Of a stretch of 64,000 nucleotides of DNA, positions 10,385 to 22,065 are shown piece after piece. The position numbers and the translations under genes were made by a program. Where the stretch lies: NCBI RefSeq assembly GCF_963678635.1, contig NC_087064.1:38866532-38930531 (forward strand), read 5' to 3'. Origin of the DNA: Symsagittifera roscoffensis (Eukaryota > Xenacoelomorpha > Acoela > Convolutidae). The notes beneath the pieces are model-generated. The model saw only the letters and a program-made list of their open reading frames with translations, had not been told where the DNA came from and made no database searches. Within the stretch, counting starts at the first letter, position 1, and each line of letters starts with the position of its first letter.

Positions 10385-10766
10385 TTATACCATCTGAAAG
10401 ATATTGCTGATGAAGCTCAAATTTAAAACAAATATATATTTTACCTGTGATGATTTTTCCATGGTTGGGTTATTGAAAAGTGCTAACTTGACGAATTTGG
10501 TTTAATTAACGCGCGTTAAATTGCGCTAATGCGTTTCAAATTGAATTGATGTTAGAAATTTGGTCCTGATGAAACAAAACAAGGCTACAAAATCATCCTT
10601 TGTTTTTTTGTAGCATGTGTGGGTTCAAAATAAGAAAAGAAATTTAAAAAATAAATAGCTTTTTGTTAATATTGTTTTGTCAATTATGCACAACAAAAAA
10701 TTAATTGGCCTTAAGATGCAGTCGGGAATATCAGCTGCGCCCTAACATAAGAGCAGTCTTGTTTTA
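10385..10766 (+). repeat. Family C, copy 5 (diverged)
   Basis: Keeps TTAACGCGCGTTAAATTGCG, TGCAGTCGGGAAT and the AGAGCAGTCTTGTTT end, with internal deletions. Confidence 0.65.
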
Positions 10767-11170
10767 AGAACGGCAAATCTACTGATTTTTTTTACATGCC
10801 GAGCATCTTCTTCTATCTTTTAATATGATATATACAAGACAACTTAATCAAAATATTCGACTTTCAAAGTGAAATTATCAGTAAAAAAAAACACCTCAAA
10901 TCGTGTTATGTTTGTATGTTTCGAGGTGGTGTTTCAGAGTGGCATCGTGTAAAAATATCACAATGTTTCATAGTCGTGCAAATCGTCACAATGACAAACT
11001 TCTCTGAATTCACTTTTATTTTGTAAGTTTCTTTGCAGTTAAATGAAAAGCAGAGATAAATTGTTGATGCGGTGAAATCAAATGATTCATAAAACTGCCC
11101 GAAGAAAAAAAGACCGCTATTTCGGCAAACTTTGTTACATATGTTCTATGAATTCATTGAGTACTTGTAT

Positions 11171-11590
11171 GCAGGGACGGATCTAGGGGGGGGGGGGGCG
11201 GACGCCCCTTTTCCTCAGGGATTGGACGCCCTGCCGACCCAAAGGGTCCTCCCTTTGGTACTTTTCAAGAAATGCTTTTTTGGCCGACCGACCCTAAAAT
11301 TTTTCTAAAGGCGCCTTTGGCGCCAAGATATACTAAATTCGAGGGGGGAGCGCGCGCCGAAAAAATCCGACTTTTTGGTCAAAAAAAGTGGCTAAAAACG
11401 CCTTCTTTGGACTGTTTTTTCAAAGTTTTGACTGCGGCGCAGAAAATTTGGCCAAAACAGGGACTAAACAATGCTTAGGAAGAGCTCGAAAAATCAATTC
11501 GGTCGACCTAAAAAAGGTCGACAAAACTTTCGAAAAATTTTTGAAAATCCGCCCCCCCCCCCCTCGAGAAAATCCTTGATCCGCGTCTGG
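11171..11590. mobile_element. MITE-like element with opposed poly-G and poly-C termini
   Basis: The left end GACGGATCTAGGGGG with 13 G is matched by an inverted right end in which 12 C are followed by CTCGAG and GATCCGCGTC. Outside of that the flanks are ordinary AT-rich DNA, while the interior is unusually GC-rich (GGCGCC, GCGCGCGCC). Short plus-strand open frames inside (11272-11579) are Lys/Pro-rich and probably not genes. Elements starting with a GACGGATC(T/C)AGGGGG end are, from general knowledge, common in invertebrate genomes. Confidence 0.6.
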
Positions 11591-12204
11591 TTGTATGAGT
11601 TAAATCTTGTTTTTTTTTCTAATTCAGTAGCCTAGTTTGTTTTCCTCTATTTGACTAAAAACCTAAAAAAAGTTAGAAAACGAGGAGAAAAAAACGCTTT
11701 GTAGTCTTGCAAAATTTTGGAGGTCCCACATTTCATCAAAGTTTGAATTGCGCTGATTTATGCAGCAAAACCAAAAATAAACATTAGAGAATTTACAGGT
11801 TGCTCAAATTTGCACGGCTTGTTTGGTCGCGCTACTTCGCATCTCATGTTTTCATAGCACAAATTCGGAATCAAGCACAAAAAATAGTTTTAAGCTTTTG
11901 AAAACCAAGAATTTAAGAGCGCCCATTCGAATCGACACCCCAAAGCTTATGGGTTTCTGATTCAATCTTTTTATGCAATGGTAGGTGCCAATGAACGAGC
12001 TCAAGTTAATTTTTTTGGACTTTTTTTTTAATTTCAATGCTTTGATTTGCGTTTCTGATTTAAATAAAAAAAATGAAGAAGAAAGAGTTTCAGTTATGAT
12101 TTACCCATATTAGAAAACCTCGTCTTGAAAGTACGACGAAAAGATCAGTCAGCTGCTTATTAGGTGGTGCTTTCATGAGCAGTATTAAAGTCTACAGTTG
12201 ACTT
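11591..12204. other. No gene recognised
   Basis: AT-rich DNA before the 2-kb duplication. A 61-codon minus frame at 11852-12037 is Lys/Phe-rich and unsupported. Confidence 0.4.
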
Positions 12205-14214
12205 ACTGAATAACAAATAATTTTCTTCAATTACTCGTCACAAATGCATAGATCCGTATGCGAAGCAGATTTATCTTCAGTTGATTGTTTCACAAATCCG
12301 TTTTTGTTGGTTGTTTTGCTGTCTACTGCTTGGTAAGATTTAGATTATGAACAAACCCTTTTTTGAATTCTTTTAATTGTACCAACACAATTTCAGTGTT
12401 TCATAATTTGATTCATTTACGTTTTCATTTAAGAAAGCCACAAGGAAGTCTTGCTTTTTGATTATTTCATTGATTCGTTAGCACTCGAACGCTGACTCCT
12501 CAAGGTTTTAATCATTAATTTTTATACTTCATAGATATTCAATCCCCTGGCATAGAATCACTAAGTTTCGTACGTTAGATCTGTTTCTCTTTTTTTTGCC
12601 AATAAATTTAATTCCAAAATATCAGTTTCAGTTGTATTTCAAGTTGAACAAATTCCGTTTCTTTAGCAGCTCAATATATATTCAAAAAATATGACGAAAT
12701 TGAGTAATCAAAAGATTTGGGGAAAAAATAAAGCTAAAACAATTTGAGTAAACTTTGAAAATGGACGCAATTTGAAATGGAGTAAGCTTTTGAAAATGGA
12801 CGCATTTTGAAATATATCTTTGAAGTTTAAACAATTTATTTCATAAGTTGTGTATATTGAAGCTCATTTCAATTGGCGTTTCGGCAATTTGTTTGATTAT
12901 TTTGGTTGACTTTGTTCACAATTCGATTTTCTACTTTCGGTTTTTGTTCCGACTTTCGGTACGAAAGTAACGGAATATTTGTGCTCGGGGTGGGTTTTTT
13001 TTTCTTCAGACAAATTTCGACTTTTTAACTAGCCGTTTTTGACGGAATTTTTTTATATCATTCAAAAGGTATTGTTGTGCTGAGCTTAAATTTGAAAAGA
13101 TATTTCACCTGTAATCATTTTTTGTTGAGTTATGAGGGTTTAAAGATTGCCATTTTGGTCATTTTGAGCAATTTGGGACAATTAACGCGCGATATAATTC
13201 GCACTATTAGCGCGTAAGCGGAGATTTAATCCGTCTTCGTCTTATAAATAGTTCCAAATTGGTTGAACGAAGCTTATTTGCCATAATTGATTTATTACAA
13301 GGAACAAAATCTCTCTTTTTGTACTTTATATGGCGTGTGTGGGGATGATTTTCATAAAAAATTTCAAATTTTAGAAAAAAAATTTTCATTTTATTTTATT
13401 TCATTTGATTTTTTTATGCTATTACTGCTGCTCCGAAAACGTTAAAAGGCAGTCGGAACATTCAGGGCTTCGCCCTGATACGAGCAGTCTTGTTTACTTT
13501 TTAAAATTTCCAATTATTTCAGAGGAAACTAAGCTGGTATCATTGTATCAACTGTATTAAACGCTTTCAAAAATTATGTCTCGTATATGACATTACATTT
13601 TTCTTGCCTTAAAATCCTAATTTATTCAGTTAATTCAGTCAATTTTTAACAGTGCATCATTTACTGTGAAAGCCAATTAGTTCCGAAGCTTAAAGGTTGG
13701 GCGTCTTTAAACATTTACGCAAGAGTTGGAATTATTTTTTATGGTTGAAAACTCTGCACCTCGTTTGGTGTCTTACAACTTAATACCATACAATTTAACA
13801 CCGTACATTTTAACACCTAGTCATTTCTCTACTGAAAACTTTTTATCCAAAACAGTTTAGCTACTATTTTCCAGTTTAATACCGTACATTTTATGACCTA
13901 GTCGTTTCACTACTAATTTCAATGCCGTATGAACTCCTAATTTTAACTCTTATCACACTAAAGTTAGTCTTGCAATGAACGCTCGCATCATCATGAGAAA
14001 GTTATACATTCTAAGGCAGCAAAAAGTAGAGAGTGAAATTGAATGGTTTTGAGTTGTTTAGAGCTAAAAGGGGGCACGGGGCTGTTTGTTCTGGTTAAGG
14101 CTGAGAAACTCGGTCAGCAGGAAACTCTTCAAGTTATAAGTTTAAGTTCGAAATGATTCTGAAAAACAACGATTCTCAGGCTTTTGGCATAAGTTAATCC
14201 TTTTTAAAATTTCT
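12205..14214. repeat. 2,010-bp tandem duplication, unit 1
   Basis: Starts at ACTGAATAACAAATAATT and is followed head-to-tail by unit 2. I count about five substitutions between units (for example G/A near 12397 versus 14405), so identity is about 99.7%. The unit contains one full family C copy (12958-13494) and a run of ACCGTACATTTTA(A/T)... words near 13780-13920. No gene. Confidence 0.9.
12958..13494 (+). repeat. Family C, copy 6 (full length)
   Basis: Complete-looking copy from GTACGAAAGTAACGG to CGAGCAGTCTTGTTT, with GGGCTTCGCCC at the 3' end. Confidence 0.85.
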
Positions 14215-16224
14215 ACTGAATAACAAATAATTTTCTTCAATTACTCGTCACAAATGCATAGATCCGTATGCGAAGCAGATTTATCTTCAGTTGATTGTTT
14301 CACAAATCCGTTTTTGTTGGTTGTTTTGCTGTCTACTGCTTGGTAAGATTTAGATTATGAACAAACCCTTTTTTGAATTCTTTTAATTGTACCAACACAA
14401 TTTCAATGTTTCATAATTTGATTCATTTACGTTTTCATTTAAGAAAGCCACAAGGAAGTCTTGCTTTTTGATTATTTCATTGATTCGTTAGCACTCGAAC
14501 GCTGACTCCTCAGGGTTTTAATCATTAATTTTTATACTTCATAGATATTCAATCCCCTGGCATAGAATCACTAAGTTTCGTACGTTAGATCTGTTTCTCT
14601 TTTTTTTGCCAATAAATTTAATTCCAAAATATCAGTTTCAGTTGTATTTCAAGTTGAACAAATTCCGTTTCTTTAGCAGCTCAATATATATTCAAAAAAT
14701 ATGACGAAATTGAGTAATCAAAAGATTTGGGGAAAAAATAAAGCTAAAACAATTTGAGTAAACTTTGAAAATGGACGCAATTTGAAATGGAGTAAGCTTT
14801 TGAAAATGGACGCATTTTGAAATATATCTTTGAAGTTTAAACAATTTATTTCATAAGTTGTGTATATTGAAGCTCATTTCAATTGGCGTTTCGGCAATTT
14901 GTTTGATTATTTTGGTTGACTTTGTTCACAATTCGATTTTCTACTTTCGGTTTTTGTTCCGACTTTCGGTACGAAAGTAACGGAATATTTGTGCTCGGGG
15001 TGGGTTTTTTTTTCTTCAGACAAATTTCGACTTTTTAACTAGCCGTTTTTGACGGAATTTTTTTATATCATTCAAAAGGTATTGTTGTGCTGAGCTTAAA
15101 TTTGAAAAGATATTTCACCTGTAATCATTTTTTGTTGAGTTATGAGGGTTTAAAGATTGCCATTTTGGTCATTTTGAGCAATTTGGGACAATTAACGCGC
15201 GATATAATTCGCACTATTAGCGCGTAAGCGGAGATTTAATCCGTCTTCGTCTTATAAATAGTTCCAAATTGGTTGAACGAAGCTTATTTGCCATAATTGA
15301 TTTATTACAAGGAACAAAATCTCTCTTTTTGTACTTTATATGGCGTGTGGGGGGATGATTTTCATAAAAAATTTCAAATTTTAGAAAAAAAATTTTCATT
15401 TTATTTTATTTCATTTGATTTTTTTATGCTATTACTGCTGCTCCGAAAACGTTAAAAGGCAGTCGGAACATTCAGGGCTTCGCCCTGATACGAGCAGTCT
15501 TGTTTACTTTTTAAAATTTCCAATTATTTCAGAGGAAACTAAGCTGGTATCATTGTATCAACTGTATTAAACGCTTTCAAAAATTATGTCTCGTATATGA
15601 CATTACATTTTTCTTGCCTTAAAATCCTAATTTATTCAGTTAATTCAGTCAATTTTTAACAGTGCATCATTTACTGTGAAAGCCAATTAGTTCCGAAGCT
15701 TAAAGGTTGGGCGTCTTTAAAAATTTACGCAAGAGTTGGAATTATTTTTTATGGTTGAAAACTCTGCACCTCGTTTGGTGTCTTACAACTTAATACCATA
15801 CAATTTAACACCGTACATTTTAACACCTGGTCATTTCTCTACTGAAAACTTTTTATCCAAAACAGTTTAGCTACTATTTTCCAGTTTAATACCGTACATT
15901 TTATGACCTAGTCGTTTCACTACTAATTTCAATGCCGTATGAACTCCTAATTTTAACTCTTATCACACTAAAGTTAGTCTTGCAATGAACGCTCGCATCA
16001 TCATGAGAAAGTTATACATTCTAAGGCAGCAAAAAGTAGAGAGTGAAATTGAATGGTTTTGAGTTGTTTAGAGCTAAAAGGGGGCACGGGGCTGTTTGTT
16101 CTGGTTAAGGCTGAGAAACTCGGTCAGCAGGAAACTCTTCAAGTTATAAGTTTAAGTTCGAAATGATTCTGAAAAACAACGATTCTCAGGCTTTTGGCAT
16201 AAGTTAATCCTTTTTAAAATTTCT
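14215..16224. repeat. 2,010-bp tandem duplication, unit 2
   Basis: Head-to-tail copy of 12205-14214, including family C copy 7 at 14968-15504. At the outer right boundary the sequence leaves homology after TTTCTA (16225). The junction dinucleotide TA is shared by both breakpoints, which fits microhomology-based duplication or unequal exchange. Confidence 0.9.
14968..15504 (+). repeat. Family C, copy 7
   Basis: Carried passively by the second unit of the 2,010-bp duplication. Confidence 0.85.
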
Positions 16225-16940
16225 ATACCGGCTAAAAATAGCCGGTAAATTTGACCATATTTGTCAAAACTCGTCTAATTATTTGCAGGCCTTTGACGTT
16301 CTTCGAACTATTATTAGTTTTTGGTTCATTTTGGAATGATTCATTGAAAAAATTGACACGGCCATTTCGTTTCGGTTTGGAACAGTTTTTCAAATTATTG
16401 GCAAGGTCATTTTTGCTCAAAACTTACGCAAATTAAGCACGTAAAACTGTCTGGCTTTAAATGGCAAATTTTTCTCTCGTTTAATTCTTTAATGTTTACC
16501 GAAGTCGCCTTTTAAGTTAGTTTTCTTTTCATTTTGGATTAAAACGGTGTTAAGTTAAAAAAATAGTTTTAAAATGTAGCGATGTTAAATTGCTAATGCA
16601 ACAAAAAGCAGTAATGAAATTGTAGGGTGATAAGTTGCTTAGAGTTAAAAAGGGGGGAAACAACTCGTTTATAGACATTAGAAAGACGAAGACGAAGACG
16701 ACTCTTGTGGAAATCCGTTAGCAGTACGTTTCGAGATGCATATCAAGTTCTCTAGTACTAAAAATGAGATCAACTTTTGAAATGTTGCTGCCAGTTTTTG
16801 GTGTTTACCCTCAATTCATTGTTTTTAACCAAATTTTAGGTTTTTGTTGTTTTCAACCAAATTTCCATGGTCAGCAAAATCTTAAGCTTTTGAAAGATCA
16901 ATCTTCGTACAGGTCAATGCATCTCTATTTTTTACAATGC
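16225..16940. other. No gene; diverged relic of 2-kb unit end
   Basis: 16560-16660 weakly resembles 16015-16090 (GCAACAAAAAGCAG..., TTGCTTAGAGTTAAAAAGGGG), so part of it may be an older copy of the unit end. Nothing else recognised. Confidence 0.35.
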
Positions 16941-19900
16941 TTAGTACCTTCAGTTGAGTCAGCAATACTTTAACTGCGCCTTCTCGAATGCGTATGACCA
17001 GCAGTTTATCAACTTGAATTTTACGCGGCTTCAAAACATCAACTGCTTAATTAAAAAAAAAAAATCTTCACATGACTTGGAAAAGATTTTTTTGACATTG
17101 CCTAAGGTCCACTTTTTTGAATGGTTCAAAATTCACGATATTTAAAACAGTCAAGTTTTTATGTTTCAAAAGAAAATTTTTTTTAGGCAAATATTTGGCT
17201 TTTTAAGCCATAATAAAATGCATTGAATATAAATATCTTGACTGAATTAAAATGCTTCAAGTTCCCAAAATAATTTTAAACTATTTTTCTTTTTTTTCCT
17301 TCCTCCTACTTTGTATTTCCAATGACCTTATTGTGAGCTAAGTTCGTTTTGTTTTCACTTCGTGCTGTTCAAATAGTTTTCAGAGATTTTTATTGCGAAA
17401 TGAGAGACAAAATCCAGAAATGACAGATAGTTTTTGCATTTCGTTTTCTTAATAAGGCTAGAAAATTTTAATTTTCATTGTGATTTTTCGAGTTTCAACT
17501 TAATGGATCTAATTTGACAGAACGTTGCCTTGGCCAAAACAAATAGTTTAAATTTATCTTCTTCAACTTTTTTTTGGTTTTTATTGTATGGTTTTTTCAT
17601 CATAGCGTTGTATATAATCTTCTATTTAGTTACAAGTAATTTTTATCGATATATCAAAATTCATCGTTTTCTAATCAGCCTAGTTCTCTTTTAAAAATTT
17701 GATCAATTCTTTGATTGAATGATTAAAAAAATTTGTGGGAAAATTCGTTTTTTAAGGTTGATGGTCCGATACATGAGGGTCTCTTCAGGTGTTTCTGCAT
17801 AAATCCTACTAAAAAAAGCATGTCAAAATGACTTAGTTGCAATATCTGGGGTAGTTTTGAGATTATTGATTATTTCAATTCCTAATTTTTTTAGTGTATT
17901 CTTCAAAATTGATACTAGATTGGTGTTTTTAGTTTTTAATTTTGTAAAATTTTTCCGGTGGTATTAAAAAAATTTCTATTGAGCCAGTTTTTTCTATTTT
18001 CATCTCTATTAGTGCAGATCATTTCGTCTCTATTGTTTACTATTCTTAGTATCTTCAGTTGAGTCAGCCTTTACTTCAACTGGACTTCTCTAATGCGTAT
18101 GGCCAGCAGTTTATCAACTTGAATTTTACGCGGCTTCAAAACATCAATTGCTTGTTCAAAAAAAACTAAAAATTTTACATCACTTGGAAATGATTTTTTG
18201 ACGTTGGTCAAGGTCCACTTTATTGAATGGTTGAAAACTCACCAATTTTCAAACAGTCAAGTTTTTTTTGTTGGATTAGAAAAACTTCCTTTGGCAAATG
18301 TTTGGCTGTTTAAGCCATAATAAAATGCACTGATTATATGAATCTTGACTGACTTAAAATGCTTCAAGTTCCTTAAAAATGTTTTAAGTTTCATTCTTTT
18401 TCTTTCTTCTTCCTTTGTTGCATTTCCATTGACCTTAATGTGAGATAAGTTCGTTTTGTTTTCTTTTCGTGATATTCAGATAGTTTTTAGAGAATTTTAT
18501 TGCAAAATTAGAGACAAAATCCAGAAATGACAGATATTTTATGCATTTCGTTTTTTAATTAGGCTGATAAAAATTTTTTATTGTGGTTTTTCATTTTCAT
18601 TTTAATGGATCAAGTTTGACAGAGAGTTGCCTGGGCCAACAATCAATAAATTATTTTTTCTTTTTGGTCTAAAATTTTTTGGTTTAGTGAATGGTTTTTT
18701 TCCTCATAGCGGTTGTATATAATCTTCTGTTTTGTTTAAGTGTTTGTTATTGATATATCAAAATATTAAACCGTTTTCTAATCAGCATAGTCTCTTTTCA
18801 ACTTTTGATCAATTCTTTGTTGTTTTGACTGAGTGAGTTTGTGGGAAAATACTTTTTTTAGGTTGGTTGTCCGATACGTGAGGGCCTCTACAGTCGTTTC
18901 TGCATAGATCCTTCTAAAAAACCAAGTCAATTTGACTTAGTTTCAGTATTTGGGTTAGTTTTGAGATTTTTGACTTTTTCTATTCCACAATTTTTCAAGG
19001 TGTTCTTCAAACTTGATTTTTAGTTTTTAATTCATTAAATTATTTTTCCGGTGTTAATGAAAAGTTTGCTCTTAAGCCCGTTTTCTGTTCTTGCATCTCT
19101 ATTTGTACAGGTCATTGCATCTCTAGTTTTTATAATACTTAGTAGCTTCAGTTGAGTCGGCCATTACTTCAATGCGCCTTCTCTTATGCGTATGACGAGC
19201 AGTTTATCAACTTACGCGGCTTCAAAACGTCAACTGCTTGTTCAAAGAAAATTAAAAATTGGCATGACTTGGAAATGATTTTGTTAACAACGCCCACGAT
19301 CCACTTCTTTGAATGGTTGGAAATTCACCAATTTTCAAACAGTCAAGGTTTTTTTGTTGGATTAGAAAAACTTCCTTTGGCAAATGTTTGGCTGTTTAAG
19401 CCATAATAAAATGCACTGATTATGAGTATCTTGACTGACTTAAAATGCTTCAAGTTCCTTAAAAATGTTTTAAGTTTTATTCTTTTTCTTTCTTCTTCCT
19501 TCGTTGTATTTCCCTTGACCTTATGTGAGCTAAGTTCAATTTTTTTATTCCGCGCTGTTCAGATAGTTTTTAGAGAATTTGTTTGCGAAAAGAGAGATAA
19601 AGTTCAAAAATGACAGAGATTTTTTGTATTTCGTTTTTTTTTTAATTAGGCTAGAAATTTCATTTGTCATTGTGGTTTTTTGAGTTTCAATTTAATGGAT
19701 CTAGTTTGACAGAACGTTGCCTTGGCCAAAAACAAATAGTTTAACTTTTATCTTCTTCGACTTTTTTTTGGTTTTTAGTGTGTGGTTTTTTCATCATAGC
19801 GTTGTATATAATCTTCTATTTAGTTACAAGTGATTTTTATCGATATATCAAAATTCATCGTTTTCTAATCAGCCTAGTTCTCTTTTAAAAATTTGATTAA

Positions 19901-20140
19901 TTCTTTGATTGTGTGACTAAAAAATTTTGTGGGAAAATTCGTTTTTTTCAGGTTGATGGTCCGATACATAAGGGTCTCTTCAGTCGTTTCTGCATAAATC
20001 CTACTAAAAAAAGCATGCCAAAATGACTTAGTTTCAGTATCTGGGGTAGTTTTGTTGTTATTGATTTTCTCAATTCCAAAATTTTTCAGTGTATTCTTCA
20101 AAGTTGCTTCAAATTCTTGATTCAAAATAGGTGAAAAATC
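16940..20140 (+). repeat. ~1.1-kb tandem monomers (three) leading into S1
   Basis: Monomers start near CAGTTGAGTC at 16951, 18056 and 19149, giving periods of 1,105 and 1,093 bp. Landmarks are GCGTATGACCAGCAGTTTATC, TTACGCGGCTTCAAAAC, TAAGCCATAATAAAATGCA, AACGTTGCCTTGGCC, TCCGATACAT and CCTACTAAAAAA. They are 75-90% alike by eye and none keeps an open frame. The third runs straight into the LINE-derived sequence of S1, so these could be ancient tandem 5' sequences of that element or an independent satellite. Confidence 0.75.
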
Positions 20141-20234
20141 TCGACTCGGGTAGGAACGAAAACAACAGATAGTCTAGCGCTCCTGGTAGAAGTTATTAGG
20201 AGTCGTCTTTTTTAAATGGCCATGTAAATACCAC

Positions 20235-20875
20235 CCAGAATCAATAAAACGCAATTTGTTGAAGAGTTTGAATGCGAGTCCATCCTAGATGATAAAAGCT
20301 TTTCGAATCATAACCGCGTTCTGTTGAGTCTACATTTGACAACAGGTATGGGGAAAGGAGTAAGAAAACTCAGAAACCTAACATTTCTGAAAGACAAAAT
20401 CAAAGTTGCCTGATTTCTTCAGATTTTGAAGGAAAAGAAGGAGAGCTCGAATTTAACTATCTCCGATGATATTAATTGTGCGTATGAGAAATTTGAAAAA
20501 TGCCTGAACTCATCTTTATACGATTTTGCGCCTGTTCAGCATTTGATTTGTTTTCGTCGGACAAATGCTGACTAGTTTACTAAAGGAGTTAAAAACGCTA
20601 TTTGCAAAAGAAACAAATTTGATGAAGCATGAAAAATTGCCCAACAAAAATATTTAAAAAAACAAAGTTCATCGAATAGCGAACTAAAGTTAAAGCGTGA
20701 TTAGACAAGCGAGGAGATAATAATATCATACAAATTTTGGTAATTTTCTCGGAGACTAAAGGCATTTATTTAAGTTTTTAATTAAAATTTACTTCGAAGA
20801 CTACAAAAGCAACAGGTGTCACAGGTTTGCGTGTAATCTGTTTGGAAGTAAATGAGTCTTCCGCGATAGAAGACA
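20235..20875 (+). pseudogene. LINE ORF2 fragment in S1 (endonuclease end and linker)
   Basis: Translation gives FVEEFECESILDDKSFSNHN around 20255-20315. Its SNHN is the position of the SDH signature that closes apurinic-type endonucleases of non-LTR retrotransposons; the essential Asp is replaced by Asn. A linker follows (GVRKLRNLTFLKDK, then a stop), and then KTTKATGVTGLRVICLEVN near 20800-20850. LINE similarity stops at about 20875, where unrelated sequence is joined. Several stops and frameshifts: not functional. Confidence 0.65.
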
Positions 20876-21371
20876 AAAAGCTTCAAAAACCTTCAATAAT
20901 CTGCCCAAAAACTCGATACTCTATGAATGCTTTACAACAGGCGATGTTTATAAAAATCATGTACTTTTTAATGAAAAAATTTTTGGCAAATATGTTTCGA
21001 CTCATTGTTCTATAGTAAATGCTTTTACTGCAAATTTAACAAAACCTAATCCCTACAAACGAGCCACCATTGCAGTTTTTTCTATAGATTAATGATTTTT
21101 GCCTCGATTTCCATTGAGAGTTTCTTGGTAATTTGGAGTCGTTTGTTGCTGGTCTTATCATCAATCAGAACCTTTGAACAAAAACAACTTTATCAAAATT
21201 GTCTAGACTTCTTGATTTTTTGCAGACTCAGTAAAAAAATTTTATGGTAGTTTGTCCTATGTTTCTTTTTTGGACTTTTTTAAATTCAATTTTTTATGGA
21301 GTGTTTTCGGAGACTGTTGAGTTTGCTTTTTATCACCTTTTAATCATATAAAAAAATGTTTTTAAAAAAAA

Positions 21372-21442
21372 ATGCTTCTTGGTGTGAATACTCAGTTCAT
21401 TGCTGCTTTTTGTATGAAAATTACACTTCGAACACTTTAAAA
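21372..21442 (-). pseudogene. C2H2 zinc finger remnant in S1
   Basis: The minus strand encodes LLKCSKCNFHTKSSNELSIH followed by TKKH: a canonical C-x2-C-x12-H-x3-4-H finger with the usual Phe and Leu core positions. A second, degenerate finger precedes it. All four S copies keep the four ligands. Confidence 0.6.
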
Positions 21443-21714
21443 GTCCACAGGTTTTAAAACATCTTGACGCAATTTTATGTGTATAGTCTCTACCACAACT
21501 CAAAACATGTAATTTTTTCGTTTCTATTCATCTCAATAAAAACAAAAAGAACATGCGAAGAATTGGGAAATTTTGAAAACCCGAACAACTTAATAGGATG
21601 ATTGAAGGAACCCAAAAAATGAATAGAAGTGAGGAAAAGCGGTAAAATTTATGACCACTTGTTTTAAAGTGTAGGAAAAATAGAATGGATTTCATTCTAT
21701 TTGGTGCAGCTGGA

Positions 21715-22065
21715 ATATAAATCAACCAATCTGAACGCAACTATAAAATTTTCAAAAATTTTGATATCATCAAATCAGAATCAGTTTTACTTATCAGGGA
21801 ACTATCAATAGTTTTAATAGCAGTCAATCAGAATCAAACGTTACCAACATGAAATTTTCAACAGCTTTGATATCAACCAATCATAATCAAGCTTAAATTA
21901 TTCTGGATCTTTCAACAGTTTTGATATCAAGCAATCCGTTCCGAGCATTAACTATAATGGAATTGTTATGTGTTTTAATAAAAATCAGGTAAATTTGATT
22001 TTCACTTATACTGGAATTTTAAACCATTTTGATATCAACCAATCAGAACAGAGCAATCCATCTTC
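21715..22065 (-). promoter_or_regulatory. Array of ~53-bp repeats with CCAATCAGAATC words (S1)
   Basis: The word (T)CAACCAATCAGAA(T/C)C or variants recurs at about 21723, 21770, 21825, 21877, 21930 and 22038, mostly 47-55 bp apart, usually preceded by TTTTGATATCA. Seen from the minus strand these are ATTGG boxes lying a few hundred bases upstream of the zinc finger remnant, so a promoter role is plausible but unproven. Confidence 0.5.

Noticed and set aside
11272-11579. Two overlapping plus frames in the GC-rich MITE
   Set aside because: Composition follows from GC-rich repeats and homopolymers; no conserved motif.
21528-21740. 70-codon minus frame repeated in S1-S4 (MRSDWLIYIPAAP...)
   Set aside because: It recurs only because S units are duplicated; it overlaps the edge of the CCAAT array, is mostly hydrophobic and ends in Phe/Leu repeats. 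More likely the leader of the zinc-finger remnant than a gene.
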